Below are positions 37,743 to 50,400 of a stretch of 64,000 nt of DNA, in pieces. The notes under the pieces were generated by a model. That model did not search any database. It was not told the origin of the DNA and saw only the letters and a list, made by a program, of their open reading frames with translations. The position numbers and the translations under genes are program-made. Source of the DNA: Nepenthes gracilis. Its lineage: Eukaryota > Streptophyta > Magnoliopsida > Caryophyllales > Nepenthaceae. How positions within the stretch are numbered: the first letter of the stretch is position 1; every line of letters starts with the position of its first letter. Where the stretch lies: positions 3,773,501 to 3,837,500 of the forward strand of contig BSYO01000033.1 of assembly GCA_033239525.1 (NCBI GenBank). Direction: 5' to 3'.

Positions 37743-40700
37743 ATGGTCAGCACCAAGGAGCAGATTAGTGTGCCAAGTAGGGACACCGCCACCTAAGGCG
37801 ATGACCCCTCTGTAGGTAGCCATGCAGGTAAGTGCCCTGAGTCCGACGTCCGCGTGCTGACTGCCCAAATACGTGATGTATTCAAAATAACTCTTGAAAT
37901 TTGCTATATTTTGATACTTTTTTAAGTTTGGATTAAAAAAGTGTCAGATGAGGCCGATAGAAGGACCCCTGTACTGCACGGACAACGAGCCAATACTCAC
38001 ACAAGAAGCCATCCAACTAGAGGTCACGTTGGGGATATACCCATGCACGGCCTCCTGAATGCTCACGTTTGTGGTCGTCGACCTTCTATCAGTCTACAAC
38101 GCAATCCTGGAAATCGCTTTCAAAATAGTGACGTTGATCCCACACCTAAAGATAAAGTTTCCGACATCGTGCGGCGTTGGAAAAATCCTAGGAGACCAGG
38201 TAATGGGTCAGACATGCTACCTGTCCCAAGTCGCTCTAATGACCCAAGCCAACCGATTGGAGATTTTGACTTTTGAGATGAAGCCACTCTACAACAAGTC
38301 CAATCGGGAGAGTTAACCGACCAAATTTTCTTAGACTCCAACTAGCCTGAAAAATGCATACACATCAATAGCTCATTTCCAGGCCCAGTCCGCAACCAAG
38401 CTTGTCACCTTCTCAGATAAAATGCCGACATCTTTTCATGGACTCCTACTAACATGCCAGAGATATTGGATGGAGTAATGGTCCAAAAGTTTGGCCTTAA
38501 TCCCAATCATAAACCCGTCCAATAGAAACACATGAACCACTCAGTCGAAAAGCTAGTCACCATTCATGAAGACGTGAAGAAACTACTTGACGCAGGGTTC
38601 ATCAAGGAAGTCCAATATCCAGATTGGTTGTCGAACGTCATCCTCATCAAAAAGAGTAATGGAAAGTGGCGGATGTGCATAGACTTCACCAACGTGAACA
38701 AGATATGCTCTAAGGATAACTTCCCACTACCGATGATCAACCAGATGGTAGACTCCACTTCCGATCATAAGTTGCTAAGTTTCATGGATGCTTACTCCGA
38801 CTACAACTATATTAGGATGAGGAGCATACGTCCTTCATGATGGAACAGGGGACTTACTACTATAACGTCATATCCTTCCGTCTAAAAAATGTTGAGGCTA
38901 CCTATCAACGCTAGGTGAACAAAATGTTTGAAACCCAGATTGGTCGGAACATGAAGGTATACATAGACGACATGCTCCTCAAAAGCAAAGTCACCGACGA
39001 CCACGTTTGCTACTTGAGCAAACCTTTCGAGGTCATTGGAGCACACCAGATGAAACTCAACCCGACTAAGTGTATTTTCAGAGTGACCTTTGAGAAGTTC
39101 CTGAGTTTTATAATATCTCAGCGGGGCATCGAGGCAAACCCTAAAAAGATAATGGCCATTCTCGACATGAGCACCCCTCAAACCGTGAAGGAAGTCCAAA
39201 AGCTCACTAAGAGGATTGCCACCCTCTCTCAATTCTTGGCAAAATCAGCGGAAAAATACTTGCCATTCTTCAAGGCCATCAAGGGGACCAAAGCAGTCGG
39301 GTTGCAGTGGACGGCTAAGTGCGACAGCTGCGTTCCAGGAACTCAAGAAATATCTCTCCCGTCCTCCTTTCTTAATTTCGCCTTAGGAAGGCGAAGAACT
39401 ATATTTATATTTGGTGGTTTCCAGCACGGCTCTGAGCTTGGTCCTAATCCGACAATAATCCAGCATGCAATGATTGGTGTACTACGTCAACAAAGTCCTA
39501 ACCAACACCGAAAGCCACTACTCGCATGCTGAAAGGATTGCGCTAGCCTTGGTGTACTCCGCATGAAAGCTGCGTTCCTACTTTTAGGCGCACAAGATCA
39601 TTGTGTTGACTAACCAACTTTTAAAAGGAATACTGTAGAAGCCAAACACCTCCAGATAGCTAGTCAAATGGGCCGTAAAATTGGGTGAGTTCGATGTGGA
39701 GTTCTAATTGCAACTAGTCATGAAGGGTTAGGCCCCGGCGAGACTTCATAATCGAGACGGTCACGCCAATTCCCGACAACCCCGACCAAGCCAGAGATGT
39801 GGATAAACCGAAAGTTTCGACGTGGACCTTACACATCGACAGTTCATCAATGCAGGTAGAAAGAGGAGCGAGAGTGGTTCTACGAACCCGGACAAGTCGG
39901 AGATCAAGTACTCTGTCACTCTTGGGTTTTCAACCACCAATAACATTGTTGAATACAAGGCACTCCAAGCGGGACTCCAGTCGAGAAAGAGTGCTCAACT
40001 AGGTCGTTGATCATCTACAATGACTTTAAATTGGTTGTCAATCAGGTCCGGAAAACTTTGAAGCGTCGAACCTGCAACTCAAAAAGTATCTCACCAAGGT
40101 AAGGGATCTAATCCGGACATTTGACCAAGTCAAAGTAATCCACATCCCTAGGGAGAAAATTAGAATGTCAACCGACTAGTAAGGGCGGCAGCGACCGATA
40201 GCCTAGGGACAATACTTCAAAGGCTTCTTCTAGCCCTCAATAAAATGCGATGCCATGGAGTAAAGAAATACAAAAATTGCCAACTCCATGGGAACTTACC
40301 TCATTAGCCACATATGGAGTTGCAAGCCCTCCAGTCACCTTAGCCGTTTGCGCAATTGGGGTTTGACATACTCGGACCTCTACACGTGACATCTGGGTAA
40401 AGGAAGTTTGTTACAATGGGTATCGACTATTTGACCAAGTGGATGGAGGCATCTCCACTGGCATAGATAATTGAGTAGAAAGCAACGAAGTTCATTCGCC
40501 AAAGTATCATTTGACGGTTCGAGATTTTCAAGGTTATAATGACTAACAACGGAATACAATTTATCGACAAACAATTCACCAAATACTGTGCAAGTCTGCG
40601 AGTAAGGCTAGTTCACACATCTGTAGCCTACCCTAAGCCAACGAATAGATGGAGATATCGAACCGGATACTACTGCATGGGTTAAAGACCAAATTGGACG

Positions 40701-41196
40701 ACGTTAGGGTCTCTTTGGTTGATGAGCTACCATTCGTCCTCTAGTCATACAGACTACCTCGAGGAAGCTAACCCATGAAACACCTTTCAACTTATGTTAT
40801 GGCACTTAGGCGGTCGTTCTAATGGAAGTAGGTCTACCCAACCTTCGGGTCGAGAGCTTTGAGCCCCTCACCAATTCTCAAAGGTTTAGGGAGCACCTCG
40901 ACTTGCTTAAAGAGGCCCGAGATGCAGCACACCTTTGGACTGCAACATACTAGTAGCAAATCGCGCAGTACTATAACAAGAAGATAAGAGCCCGCCAATT
41001 CGAGTTGGGGGACCTCGTCCTATGAAGCATAGAAGGAATCAGCAAAACTAGCAATAGAGACACGCTCTCTCCAAACTAGGAGGGACCGTTTCTTATCTCT
41101 GCAATCATTCGGAACGATGCATATAAGCTACACACCCAGAAGGAAAAGCTTATCCCAAAGACACGGAACGCCACTCACCTCAAAAAATACTACTAA
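37743..41196 (+). pseudogene. pol: Broken gag-pol of the first Tat element
   Basis: A short gag-like start (37743) is followed, after a large deletion, by the end of the protease region (about 38090: VYNAILE, KFPTSCGVGKILGDQ). RT runs from about 38430 to 39240, with AGFIKEVQYPDWLSNVIL, KWRMCIDFT and the catalytic box VYIDDMLLKS at about 38956. RNase H lies at 39810-40195 with frameshifts (TLHIDSS; NNIVEYKALQAGL). Integrase follows at about 40270-41196, GFDILGPL, MGIDYLTKWMEA, ending HLKKYY and stop. The HHCC zinc domain is absent, since RNase H passes almost directly to CQLHGNLPH. The second catalytic Asp appears as Asn in MTNNGIQF. Numerous stops and shifts are present. Confidence 0.88.
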
Positions 41197-42180
41197 TAGG
41201 TACCGACCAAGCCTGGGTAAGCTCATTATGCATCATTCCGAATGCTTGTAAATATATCACATTTTTTGTTAATAAAATTGCTATTTATTCATGCGTAGTT
41301 GTCTATGTGAATGCATGTGTGTTTGTCATTTTATCAAATCAAGTGACCTAAACTACCCCTATGTAAGGCAGGATTCGTCGTAGCCTGCTTCACGATCCAC
41401 TAACGGTCAAAAAACCTCAACCTTGAGCTGAGCGGCCCACCAAATGGTCAAACTTTAAACCTTGATTTCGCATCAAGTGGTCTAAATGCGGCCGAAAAAC
41501 CAGGCATAGGGGCTCTTGGAGCTCCCAACCAAACGGCCACTAAAACCTCATGGGGCTTCTATAACGGGTGTGCAATGACCTCCTTCCTACGAAGAGAGCA
41601 CCCTCAGTTAACGACGGTCGGCAAACTAAGATCGGGCACGCATGGTCAACAACATTCTTGGACAAGACCGAGTGCCAAAATGACAATGTGTGGACAACAG
41701 CCTATGACTCTGCCAGGGCCCGATTGCTGCGGCCATGAAACCCAACTGGCCCTGGTGAGTCTCACCCTCGGGGGTGTGACAACATCCTACTTACAGGATA
41801 GAGCACCCCATAGAACCAAGGTGCCGCGATGTTTCCCACCCCAAGGGAACAAGCACCACTAGGTATACGTGCCCGAGACAAGCCCAACGACAATAGCTAC
41901 AACATTTAGCTAGCCAAATAAATAGAAAATGATTCCACATGGAAGCATAAGCCAACAGCCGACGGGGGTCAAGACAATCCAACTAATCTCATTGCATGAA
42001 TATTAAATATATAAGCACACCATCCGCTTGAAAAAAAAAAAAAAAAAAGAGAAGAGCCTAGCGATTAGGAGGCGAGTGGCTCAATAGCTGATCATAGCAT
42101 GGCTGGGAAGATGAAAGGCCGATTGTCCCTTGGAAGGGGCTAGCAAGTCAGACCTCTGGGTGGTGCTGGCATTCTCTAGA
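41197..42180. other. Post-pol untranslated region of the first Tat element
   Basis: Shortly after the pol stop, cgaatgcttgta and ttaataaaatt (41238-41282) match the same place after pol in the second element and may be a 3'-end signal. The rest up to the antisense ORF has no frame. Words such as gcggccgaaa and ccaaatggtc hint at an old remnant of the tandem repeat seen in the second element, but no array is visible. Confidence 0.5.
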
Positions 42181-42499
42181 TGAAAGAAGGAGACGAGAAA
42201 GTCTGGGGCCACCAGCTACACAACTCGGCGGCAGAGATAAATGTCGCCCTAGTACTTGCCTTCCAGCACCTTTCCGAGCGCCTCCGCCAGAATGGAGGCC
42301 CTCAACTGGCTCTTAAGCTGGAGGCAATGTCCGGGAAGAAGATAGCGCCTCCGAACTCTGAAATGGAAGTAAGCCCTCACACAACTCGCCTTCTAGGGTT
42401 TCAATCCGCTCCTCACCTAACCTAGCTCGCTCAGCAATGGCCCTGTACTCCCTTGAGCTGAGTGCTCCCGGGCAAGGCTGCTGATGGTTGCAAAAAGCT

Positions 42500-44070
42500 G
42501 GAGAGCCCTCTCATATACCTGCCGAAAGAAGGCATGTTAGGCAGACAGAGACAAAAGTAGAGAAAAGGCAATGGGATAATAAATGAAGTACCTCTGCAAA
42601 GGAAAGCCCCTTAGGGGGTAGCAACTCGGGGCAGCCTTGGGTGGCTTGATGGCCTCCATGGCTCCAACAAACCCGACACCTTCGGACACCGAAGACTCAG
42701 GGGCTGGCGCCACAGCTTCCTCCGCAGCGTCCACAACAACCATTGCCTCCTAAGCCCCAAGCTCCAAAGTGTCAGAAGGAAACGCCTCGACGACCTTAGC
42801 TACTTTAGGAGGAGGCGCATTGACAATGACAATCTCCTTAGAGAGAGGCACCTCGACAGCCTCAATTGCCTAAGTAGGAGGTGCATCGACAGTGACAATT
42901 GCCTCAGAAGGAGGTCCCTCGGCAATCTTAGTGTCCTCGACGACCACCACAATCTTGACAACTCCATCCACAGAACTGACATCCTCCACCGTAGGAACAT
43001 TGCTAGACGCCTCCACCGTGCCAATGGGCAACTCAACTCCGCCCACTGCGACCTCAACCGTTGGCCCGGCTGCACCCTCTGTCGCTGGCTCGTTTGTGAC
43101 ACCTATCATAGGCTCAACTGGGGCATCGACTGATAGCTCCCTCCACAAACGTTCAGCGCCGACTGGGACCCCGTATTATGCCAACACAAGTGTGAGAATC
43201 GACTCATCCTTGGCTCCGATGGCATCGGATCTCAGGACCAGCATGGGAGTTTCTATGGTCATGATGCCCTCTACTCCCCCGGAGCCAGACACCTGACCCA
43301 AGGAGGAGGTGAGAGCAGAAGTCACCCTCCTCGAAGTACTCTCATATCATCGTACCCACTACACTGCAGCCTCGTCCTCTCCAGAAGACGAAGTAGAGTT
43401 CGAAGATATGTCACCAGAAGAGGAGTGACACCGCTCTGGTGGTCGAGTCGAAGGCTTTGGAATGACTAAAGCTCCTAGCCTCCTCTAACCAGCTGTCGTC
43501 TCCATAGGGGATGGCCCCCATGCTGCTGCGGCAAAGGCCTCGGCGGTCAGCTAGTGCCCCCTCTCTCAAAAAGTGGCGACATTGGCCGGGACCAAGTCCA
43601 CCAAAGGCTTCTCTTAGGCCTCTCACTCACGTCTGGGGACTTGGTGAGACTAAGCCGCACTTTCCCCCACTCGTTGGAAACGGCTCAGTCGAAAGGAACC
43701 AAGCAAGTAAAGAGACGGTCCTTGCAATGCTTAACCAAATCGGGGTTCACCTCTTCGAAGTTAAAATCAGGATGAGTAGACAAAGAGATCCAGTCAGCTT
43801 TCTAGGAGAAAGTGAAGATCACCCTCACCGACATGGTAATAAACTTGCAACCGTGATAGCGGGAGAAGACATAAAGGGACACCAGGTATCGAACGGCGTT
43901 GGGCATGAGCCTTGCCACCAATACCCCAAAGGTTGTGAGAATAGCATACAGCTTCAACAGCACTGGAAAGCAGAGTCCACCGCACAAGTGAATCTCGTAA
44001 ATGGTGACGAAACCATCCGGCGAAGAGCAGGCTTTGCCGTCTTCGCCAGGTAGCAGGCACATCATGCTTC
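42500..44070 (-). pseudogene. Antisense extra ORF (aORF) of the first Tat element, broken
   Basis: On minus, the frame from 44065 reads SPDGFVTIYEIHLCGGLCF and MPNAVRYLVSLYVFSR. It corresponds residue by residue to the plus-strand ORF at 59300-59760 in the second element. A shifted frame continues ADWISLSTHPDFNFEEVNPD, again matching. Downstream on minus lies a Val/Pro/Thr-rich stretch (43148-42870) like the low-complexity part of the other copy. The domain resembles plant 'putative gypsy type transposon' proteins (PF04195 type). Frameshifts and stops make this copy a pseudogene. No function is established for the family. Confidence 0.75.
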
Positions 44071-45793
44071 CTGAAACCCCAAACTAGGAAAGCAGGAACT
44101 AAACGTCATCGTCAGTGAGAATCGATCAAATCTTTCTAACATCGTTGATGGCCATGTTTCGAAAGGCAAAAAAAGGAAATATGTGAAAAAACAGGGGGCT
44201 TGCGACAAGTTGAGGATGAAGGCAAAGTGCAGGAATGGCAAGATGCTCACGTTTTAAATAGGCAAAGGCCCTGAGTTGAAAATGATGTCGTATGAAAGTC
44301 GAATGGTCACCCTCATGATGGCAACTATGCATGTCAGCCCCGCAAGGTGTCACGACACGCTCCTTCCCGCCGTCGATCAAGGTGGCCTGACACCTCAATT
44401 TTTCACACACTAGCAATAATGCCAGTTAGTCGAACCATCCTATAAGCAATAAATGCAAAAACCCTAGGAGTGCTCACGCCATCAGCCAAAGCGGTAATCA
44501 TGACAGCATACTGTCTCTCTAGAGGACTAACGGCCTAAAGATACGGCGCTCGTCACACGATATGACTTAAGACCAAATGCGGACCGCACGCAACCCAAGC
44601 TTGCTCGACGACATTCCACCCAATGGCCTCCCAGCCAAGCGTTTGGGAGGACCAACGAGAAGTTAGTTGTCGGTTAACTGAGCCACCAGGCACCTGATCC
44701 ATTTGACTATCAGATGCTAGGTCACACACAACGATGCAAAGACACTCCAATCACAAAGCAATGTGAGAAGATAATAGGACACAATTCCAAAAACATTAGG
44801 AGAAGGAAAATGCTCAGTGATTCCATTCATTGAATTCTTTTATAAAGTACAAGGCTTACATCAATAAATGTACATAGTAGAAGAAAATATATTGAGCAAA
44901 AAACCGACGGCATTCTCCTAGAAACTAGTTTGAGGAAGACACGTGTAGGGAAGACAGTCGTGGGTAAATCACCACGTGGACCGTGTCTACCTACCCATGG
45001 AACGTACTCGATCGGAGACCAGGCACCATAGAAGGCAAATGGGAAGCAATTCTCTGAAAGAGAAACAAAATGCCACCACCATTATCAGAGAAACTTTCCA
45101 CCCAAAGGCTTCACCTCCAGCAACCTCCGGTGACGATCGCCAAAGAAGAGATCGGGATAGGGCCACTTCCCAAGATCCGAGAGGATCCCAAAAAATGCCT
45201 GTCCCAGAGGATTCCTTTAGAAGAGGACGTCCAAACGCTGGCCGAATGATGAAAGAAAGAAGGGGACCCTGCCACTAAGCTGTTGGGCGTGGTGGCACGA
45301 GAACAACTGGAGTAGGGTTCGGGTGGCACAAGAACAACCAAAACAATGGCAACTCCGTAAGCGCCAAACGTGTCTTCGAGACTTCCAAAACTCTATCCGA
45401 TCTCGATGCGAGGCATTGGGAGGCCCAAGGCGACTTCGAACTCACACATCACTTAGTTGGTGTGGAGATGAACGTTGGGCCAAAGAGTAAGAAGCCCCTC
45501 CATTTATAGCCATCGCAAAAATATGGCAAGCTCATGGTGAAAGGGTATGTCCAATTATCAACAATGAATTAACACAAGGCTTCGATTCAAAGCGAAATCT
45601 TTCCAAACAAAGCATCAAATTCCTGCGCCAATGAACAAAAAGCTGCAAAGCACCTGGGGAAGAGGCGTAGCTCTCGAGAATCGATGACTGAAGAATCTCG
45701 GGAAGAGGCGCATGAGCAGGCTCAACAAGCAACGTCTCATCGTCTGACATGTCAGAGACCAAAGAGGCCTAGCTTCCCGGTGTGGGGAGCTAG
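44071..45793. other. 3' region between aORF and 3' LTR, first Tat element
   Basis: On minus, tgtaagccttgtacttt and tcaatgaat (around 44822-44862) match the plus strand near 57512-57550 of the second element. The remainder shows only short ORFs. The purine tract tgtggggagctag directly before the 3' LTR is the likely polypurine tract. Confidence 0.5.
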
Positions 45794-46783
45794 TGATGGG
45801 TTTAGTCACGACACGGACTGATCCATTCACGATGTGAGCTAATCCAATAGCCAACGAAGCCCAACACAAAGCAAGGACCAAGAACCGTCCAACCAACACA
45901 CTTGCTGCAAACAGGCCCAGGGAGGAGTAATAGCCCAAGGTCAAGGGATAGCCTTTACGACTCAACCAATCATGGAAAAATTCACCCTCCACCTCAATGA
46001 TAGCAGCTTGGTAGGCAAAAGGCTCTGGCGCAATAGATCTCAACTAATGGTAATGGCGGTCAACCATGGGGAATCACCATATCCGCCGACCAACGACAAC
46101 CTAGCCAACCCACACGAAAAGCAGTCTAGCCCTTGTCGACCACCACCAACTGCGGTTAAGTCACCACCACAAGACGACATCTGACATAATAGCTCCCGTC
46201 AACGCCCCACCGGCTAGCGCAAGACACCTGTTATAAGCCTTGGCACCAAAACCTTCTCAAAAAGTATTACAAATATCCTTCTCCTTCACAGGAAAAGTGA
46301 TCAAAAATTTTCTAATTAAGGCAACCCTCAAGCGAAACACAATAGCCCAAAAAAAAAACAAACTCTCTTTCCCCAGTACAACTCGTTTTCCTTCTCGTGA
46401 AGCCACTCCTCATCAAGTGCACCTTAGTGAGCTACTCACCGAGTGCGGTACACCGGAGCCCAATCCTCCATCTCTCTAAGCCGCACCTCGTCGAGCGTAT
46501 TATAGGAGCCTAAAGAACCTCTCACATCCCCATATACATGTATTATTGCATCCACTCACATCCTTCCCACATCTTTTTATTTCCTTGGAAAGATTTTTTA
46601 TTTAAGTATCGGTGGATAAATCGAAATGAGTCCCACAAATACTATAACCTCTTGTTTGTAATTTGTTATATGTAGGTTCTATGTTAACAAAGATAAAGAC
46701 CGAACCCGTTCTAATTCGACCCGTAACGAAAAATTAAGTGACTCCCTAATTCATACTACAACTTGAATACCAAGGACACATCA
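45794..46783 (+). repeat. 3' LTR of the first Tat element
   Basis: 990 bp, TGATGGG to ACATCA, aligned along its length with the LTR at 36688-37677. The TATA-like tacaaatatcctt recurs near 46269. Confidence 0.92.
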
Positions 46784-46788
46784 CACAT

Positions 46789-47487
46789 GAACCCTAATAA
46801 GAAGAGATTGCATATAGTCTTTCCATGAGAAATCTTATGTTTCACTGTATGATAAATCTTACCTAGTGGCTGCCATTAAAAAAATTAAGGATTAAAATTT
46901 GACTTAAACCCATAAAATAATAATTGAATTCTTTATTATTACAAAAAGAAAAACATTCAAGTTAAAGGGAAATTTTATATGATCAAAGTGATATAACCCA
47001 GCCAACTCCTGGGCCGAGCTAGATTTGAACCATAGTAGATATGTTAACAATGAATTTTGAATATGTGATGCAATTTCTTTTACACTAGATCCTAATATGA
47101 TGCTCCAAACCTTACTTTCTACCAATGGGTGTTAGTAGTATTGATCGGGGGATGGGTTCCACTGTTTGATACAACAGTATGGCAAATTAGACCAATTCAA
47201 CTTTTATCTTTATAGATTCAAGCAAAATCGGTCCAAACACGAGAACACAATCTTACCACTATAATATAAAGAGACTAATTTCATAATTGAAAACCGAAGC
47301 TTCTATATTACGAAAAACGACATCAACAAATAGGGCTAAAAAATGGGGGAAAGGGAAAATTTGTGCTGAAATCTTGTGCAGCAAGAGGAAAAGACATACA
47401 AGGGAAGTTAAATTGCTGCTTGCAGCCATTCTTTGGTTTTTGTTTATCATCATCATCTTCTGAATCCTGGAATTTATGGCATAATCT
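46789..47487. other. Spacer between the Tat element and the PTST3-like gene
   Basis: AT-rich DNA holding the probable 3' UTR of the minus-strand PTST3-like gene close to 47487. No other coding signal was found. Confidence 0.5.
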
Positions 47488-50400
47488 TCACGTGATGATA
47501 AGCAGATTATTCTCATACCCATCGCTGTGTACTACAGGTCGAAGGGGATCGACCTTCCATATGCCGTCAACTATGAATTTAATCTGTAAATAGCCAACAA
47601 CGAAGAGATTTAATGGCATTAATCATTTTTTAAGGTGTTAGAGGTTCAAAGGAATCATAAATGCATGTCAACTGAATGATCTACCTCATATCTCCCAGGG
47701 TACAACTTCAGAAACATGGAAAAAACACCGGTACTCGACTTCTCCATCTTTCTCTGCAACATGGAAAACAATTGGAATCATATCACGGTCAAACAACTCA
47801 GCAAAATGAGGACAATTAGCCCATCAAATGGTAAATTTCCTCTTTAGTAACATTGAAGTTTGTTTAATGACTTATAACCTAGAATTTTTTAATGTTCGAA
47901 GATGGGACTCACCACTTGCATATGTTAAGCATATAGTATTGAAATTTCTGTTTAGGCAAATTATAAACTAGCATTTTTTTTTCCTCAGTGGCAAGGAATA
48001 CTTAATTATCTAGCTGCGCCCACTTTATTTAAACAACCTTTTCACAATACGGTGATAAGACTGCATATATCTAACCCTCTTTAGACCCTATGATGTGAGA
48101 GTCTCACACACGGCTGCTCACTTTGTCACTAAGGAATGTCTCATTTGAAAAGCATAGGTCATTGGAGCTCATCAGATTTGCCAAATAAAAAAGGTGCCTG
48201 ACTAAAAATGATAGCTCAATATGCGAGGCTTGCAATAGGGGTCTGAGGAGAATTAAATGTACAGTGTTTTACCCCTGCATTACAAAGAGTCCAATTGTAA
48301 TACCTTGTTGCCATCTGATTTGATTTTGCATTATCAATTTATTTTAGATTAAATTGGATATATTGAAAAATAATTGTGTAACGTGGAATTTGAAGGAAAT
48401 TTTGAGCAAAAAAGTAGAATGGCGCCTAAAGAATGCCCGACGCGCACTTGAGCGCGCATTCCAAATTGAGGAGCGCCTGAGACAGCGCTTGAACGCTGAT
48501 TTCCGTGGGGGTCACGCTCGAGACGTGCCCGAGGCAGTGCTCATGCACAATGAAGGTTTAGTGTGGCGCTTGGTGTGCGCCTAAGCGATGCTCGTGTGCC
48601 AATTGGGATATATAAGGAGCAACATGCACTGTTCAGTCATTTTGCATTAAAAAGAAAAGAAATGAGGGAGAAAGAGAATGAGGAGAAGAGATAGTTCGAA
48701 ATATTGTTTTGTCATATCGTTTAGTTAGAGGTTGAGGCAACTATCCTTACGCCTTATTCTTGGTCTATGTCCATTTTCGATTATTTTTGCTTACGTTTGA
48801 TGGATTTAATATACGTACATGTTAGCTTACTTACCTTATTTGATTCCCTCATGCATGGATGTCCCTTTTACCAATTGTTTTGGGATTTTGCTTTGGTTTT
48901 TCTAATATTTAGAATTTTACTTGTTTTGACAAAAATAAATAAATATTTTGAGATTTATGTTTATGTATAAGTATATTTGTGAAAAAAAAATCATAAAAAC
49001 TTACATATAGACCATGAATGTGGTATCCATGCATTGTGCTTCGAATCGGGCTCTATCTTCATTATGTAATTCAATAAGTGGCCTGTCTCGATGGGAAAGC
49101 CTTGTGATTTGACCTTTCCGAGTGAAAGTTTCGACCTTTTCTGCTATATAGGAAAAGCTTTGTGACATGTGATATAGAAATCCTCTCCGGTTTTTATTTG
49201 ATGAGAACTATCGTAAAGAATTAAACGAAACTAATATATTCGGACGTCCTAATATATCAGATAGATTTAAGAAGTGCACCATTCCACAAGTGGCAAAAGA
49301 TTGGTCTCTATAGGAGATAGTATGTAGAAGGGAATCTAAATAGTGATAACTTAAGGTTTTCATTTCAAGTTAGTCTTTTATACGATGTTTTAGATTTTTG
49401 ATATGTTTTACCTATATTTATTTGTATTTGAGACTTCGTTTGGGACAGTTTCACTCACGTTAGGACTTTCGTTGGAACTTGTGACTTTCATTTTGACTTT
49501 CGTTGGTTTGACCCATCGGATATTTGGATTTTGACTTTTTGTGGGTTTTCGAATACGATTTAATTCGTTCGTTTTGTTTATGGACAAGTTAGTTTATTAT
49601 ATATAATGTTTAGATACTTATTGAGCATTAGGCTCACATTTTTCATTGCTTATTATCCCTTCAAATTAGTGGGTTTCAAATACATTGTAGAGAGCTCGAA
49701 CACATACTTGATAGAAGTTTCATCTATATTGGTGAGTATTAGCCTTGTATTTAGATCGTATTTGTGTTTAAATGTATTTTGGATATTGTTTAAAGTGTCA
49801 GTCAAAATGAGGACTTTATATTGTATTAATTGGAAGGAACCGTATTATTTGGATATTTGGGCATTGGTTGTTATGGATTGGCAATTTTGTTTATATTGTG
49901 ATTTTTTCACTTTTCCTTACGATCGATGGAGCAGGTTATAATTGTTTATTTGTCTAGAATAATGGTCCGGGAGGTCCTGTGACAACTAATGTTATTAATA
50001 TTGTCATTTGGGGTCATATTGATGTTATGTTAGGTCATGCTCGAAGTTAGGATTTGTTCTAGTTATTATTTCATATTTGGGATTTGAATTTTGTGGGTTA
50101 AAATTATTTATTATTATTAAGACCTACCTTGGTCCGAAACCGTGACACCAATTCTATGGATTGAACGAATGAACAAGTAGTTATATGGAAAGAAAACATA
50201 AGAAAAGGTTTGACACAAACAAAATCAATCCCATCTTTCATACTGTGGATGAATGGGGCTACGAAAACATAATCCACCCTCCTCTTTAAACCCTCCCAAA
50301 TCTTCTTACATCAAGGGTGTCAAAATACGAATGGTACCAGTGGGAGTACTCATACCAATACCAATACACCATGGTTGGATGGTGACCAGTGGTTTTTGAT

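Larger units (their letters stand above)
36683..46788 (+). mobile_element. Complete but decayed Tat-type Ty3/Gypsy retrotransposon with TSD
   Basis: Two LTRs of 990 bp (36688-37677 and 45794-46783) bound 8.1 kb of internal DNA. The duplication CACAT is exact at 36683-36687 and 46784-46788. Both LTRs begin TGAT and end CATCA. After the 5' LTR comes a tRNA-type primer site, a scrap of gag, the end of protease, reverse transcriptase, RNase H and integrase on plus, then a 4.6-kb tail with an antisense ORF on minus. In a 122-base stretch compared by eye the LTRs differ at about 24 places, mostly transitions, so the insertion is old. Many stops make it unable to move by itself. Confidence 0.93.

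Noticed and set aside
38430..41196. Possible endogenous pararetrovirus from the RT and RNase H
   Set aside because: Flanking LTRs, target duplication and an integrase domain identify a Ty3/Gypsy retrotransposon.
43511..44053. 180-residue plus-strand ORF in the first Tat element
   Set aside because: It lies opposite the minus-strand aORF, whose translation matches the second element; the plus frame matches nothing.
48354..48584. Plus-strand ORF with coiled-coil look (RRALERAFQIEERLRQR)
   Set aside because: It is inside the chromovirus-type LTR, made by repeated gcgc/gagcgc words upstream of the TATA box.
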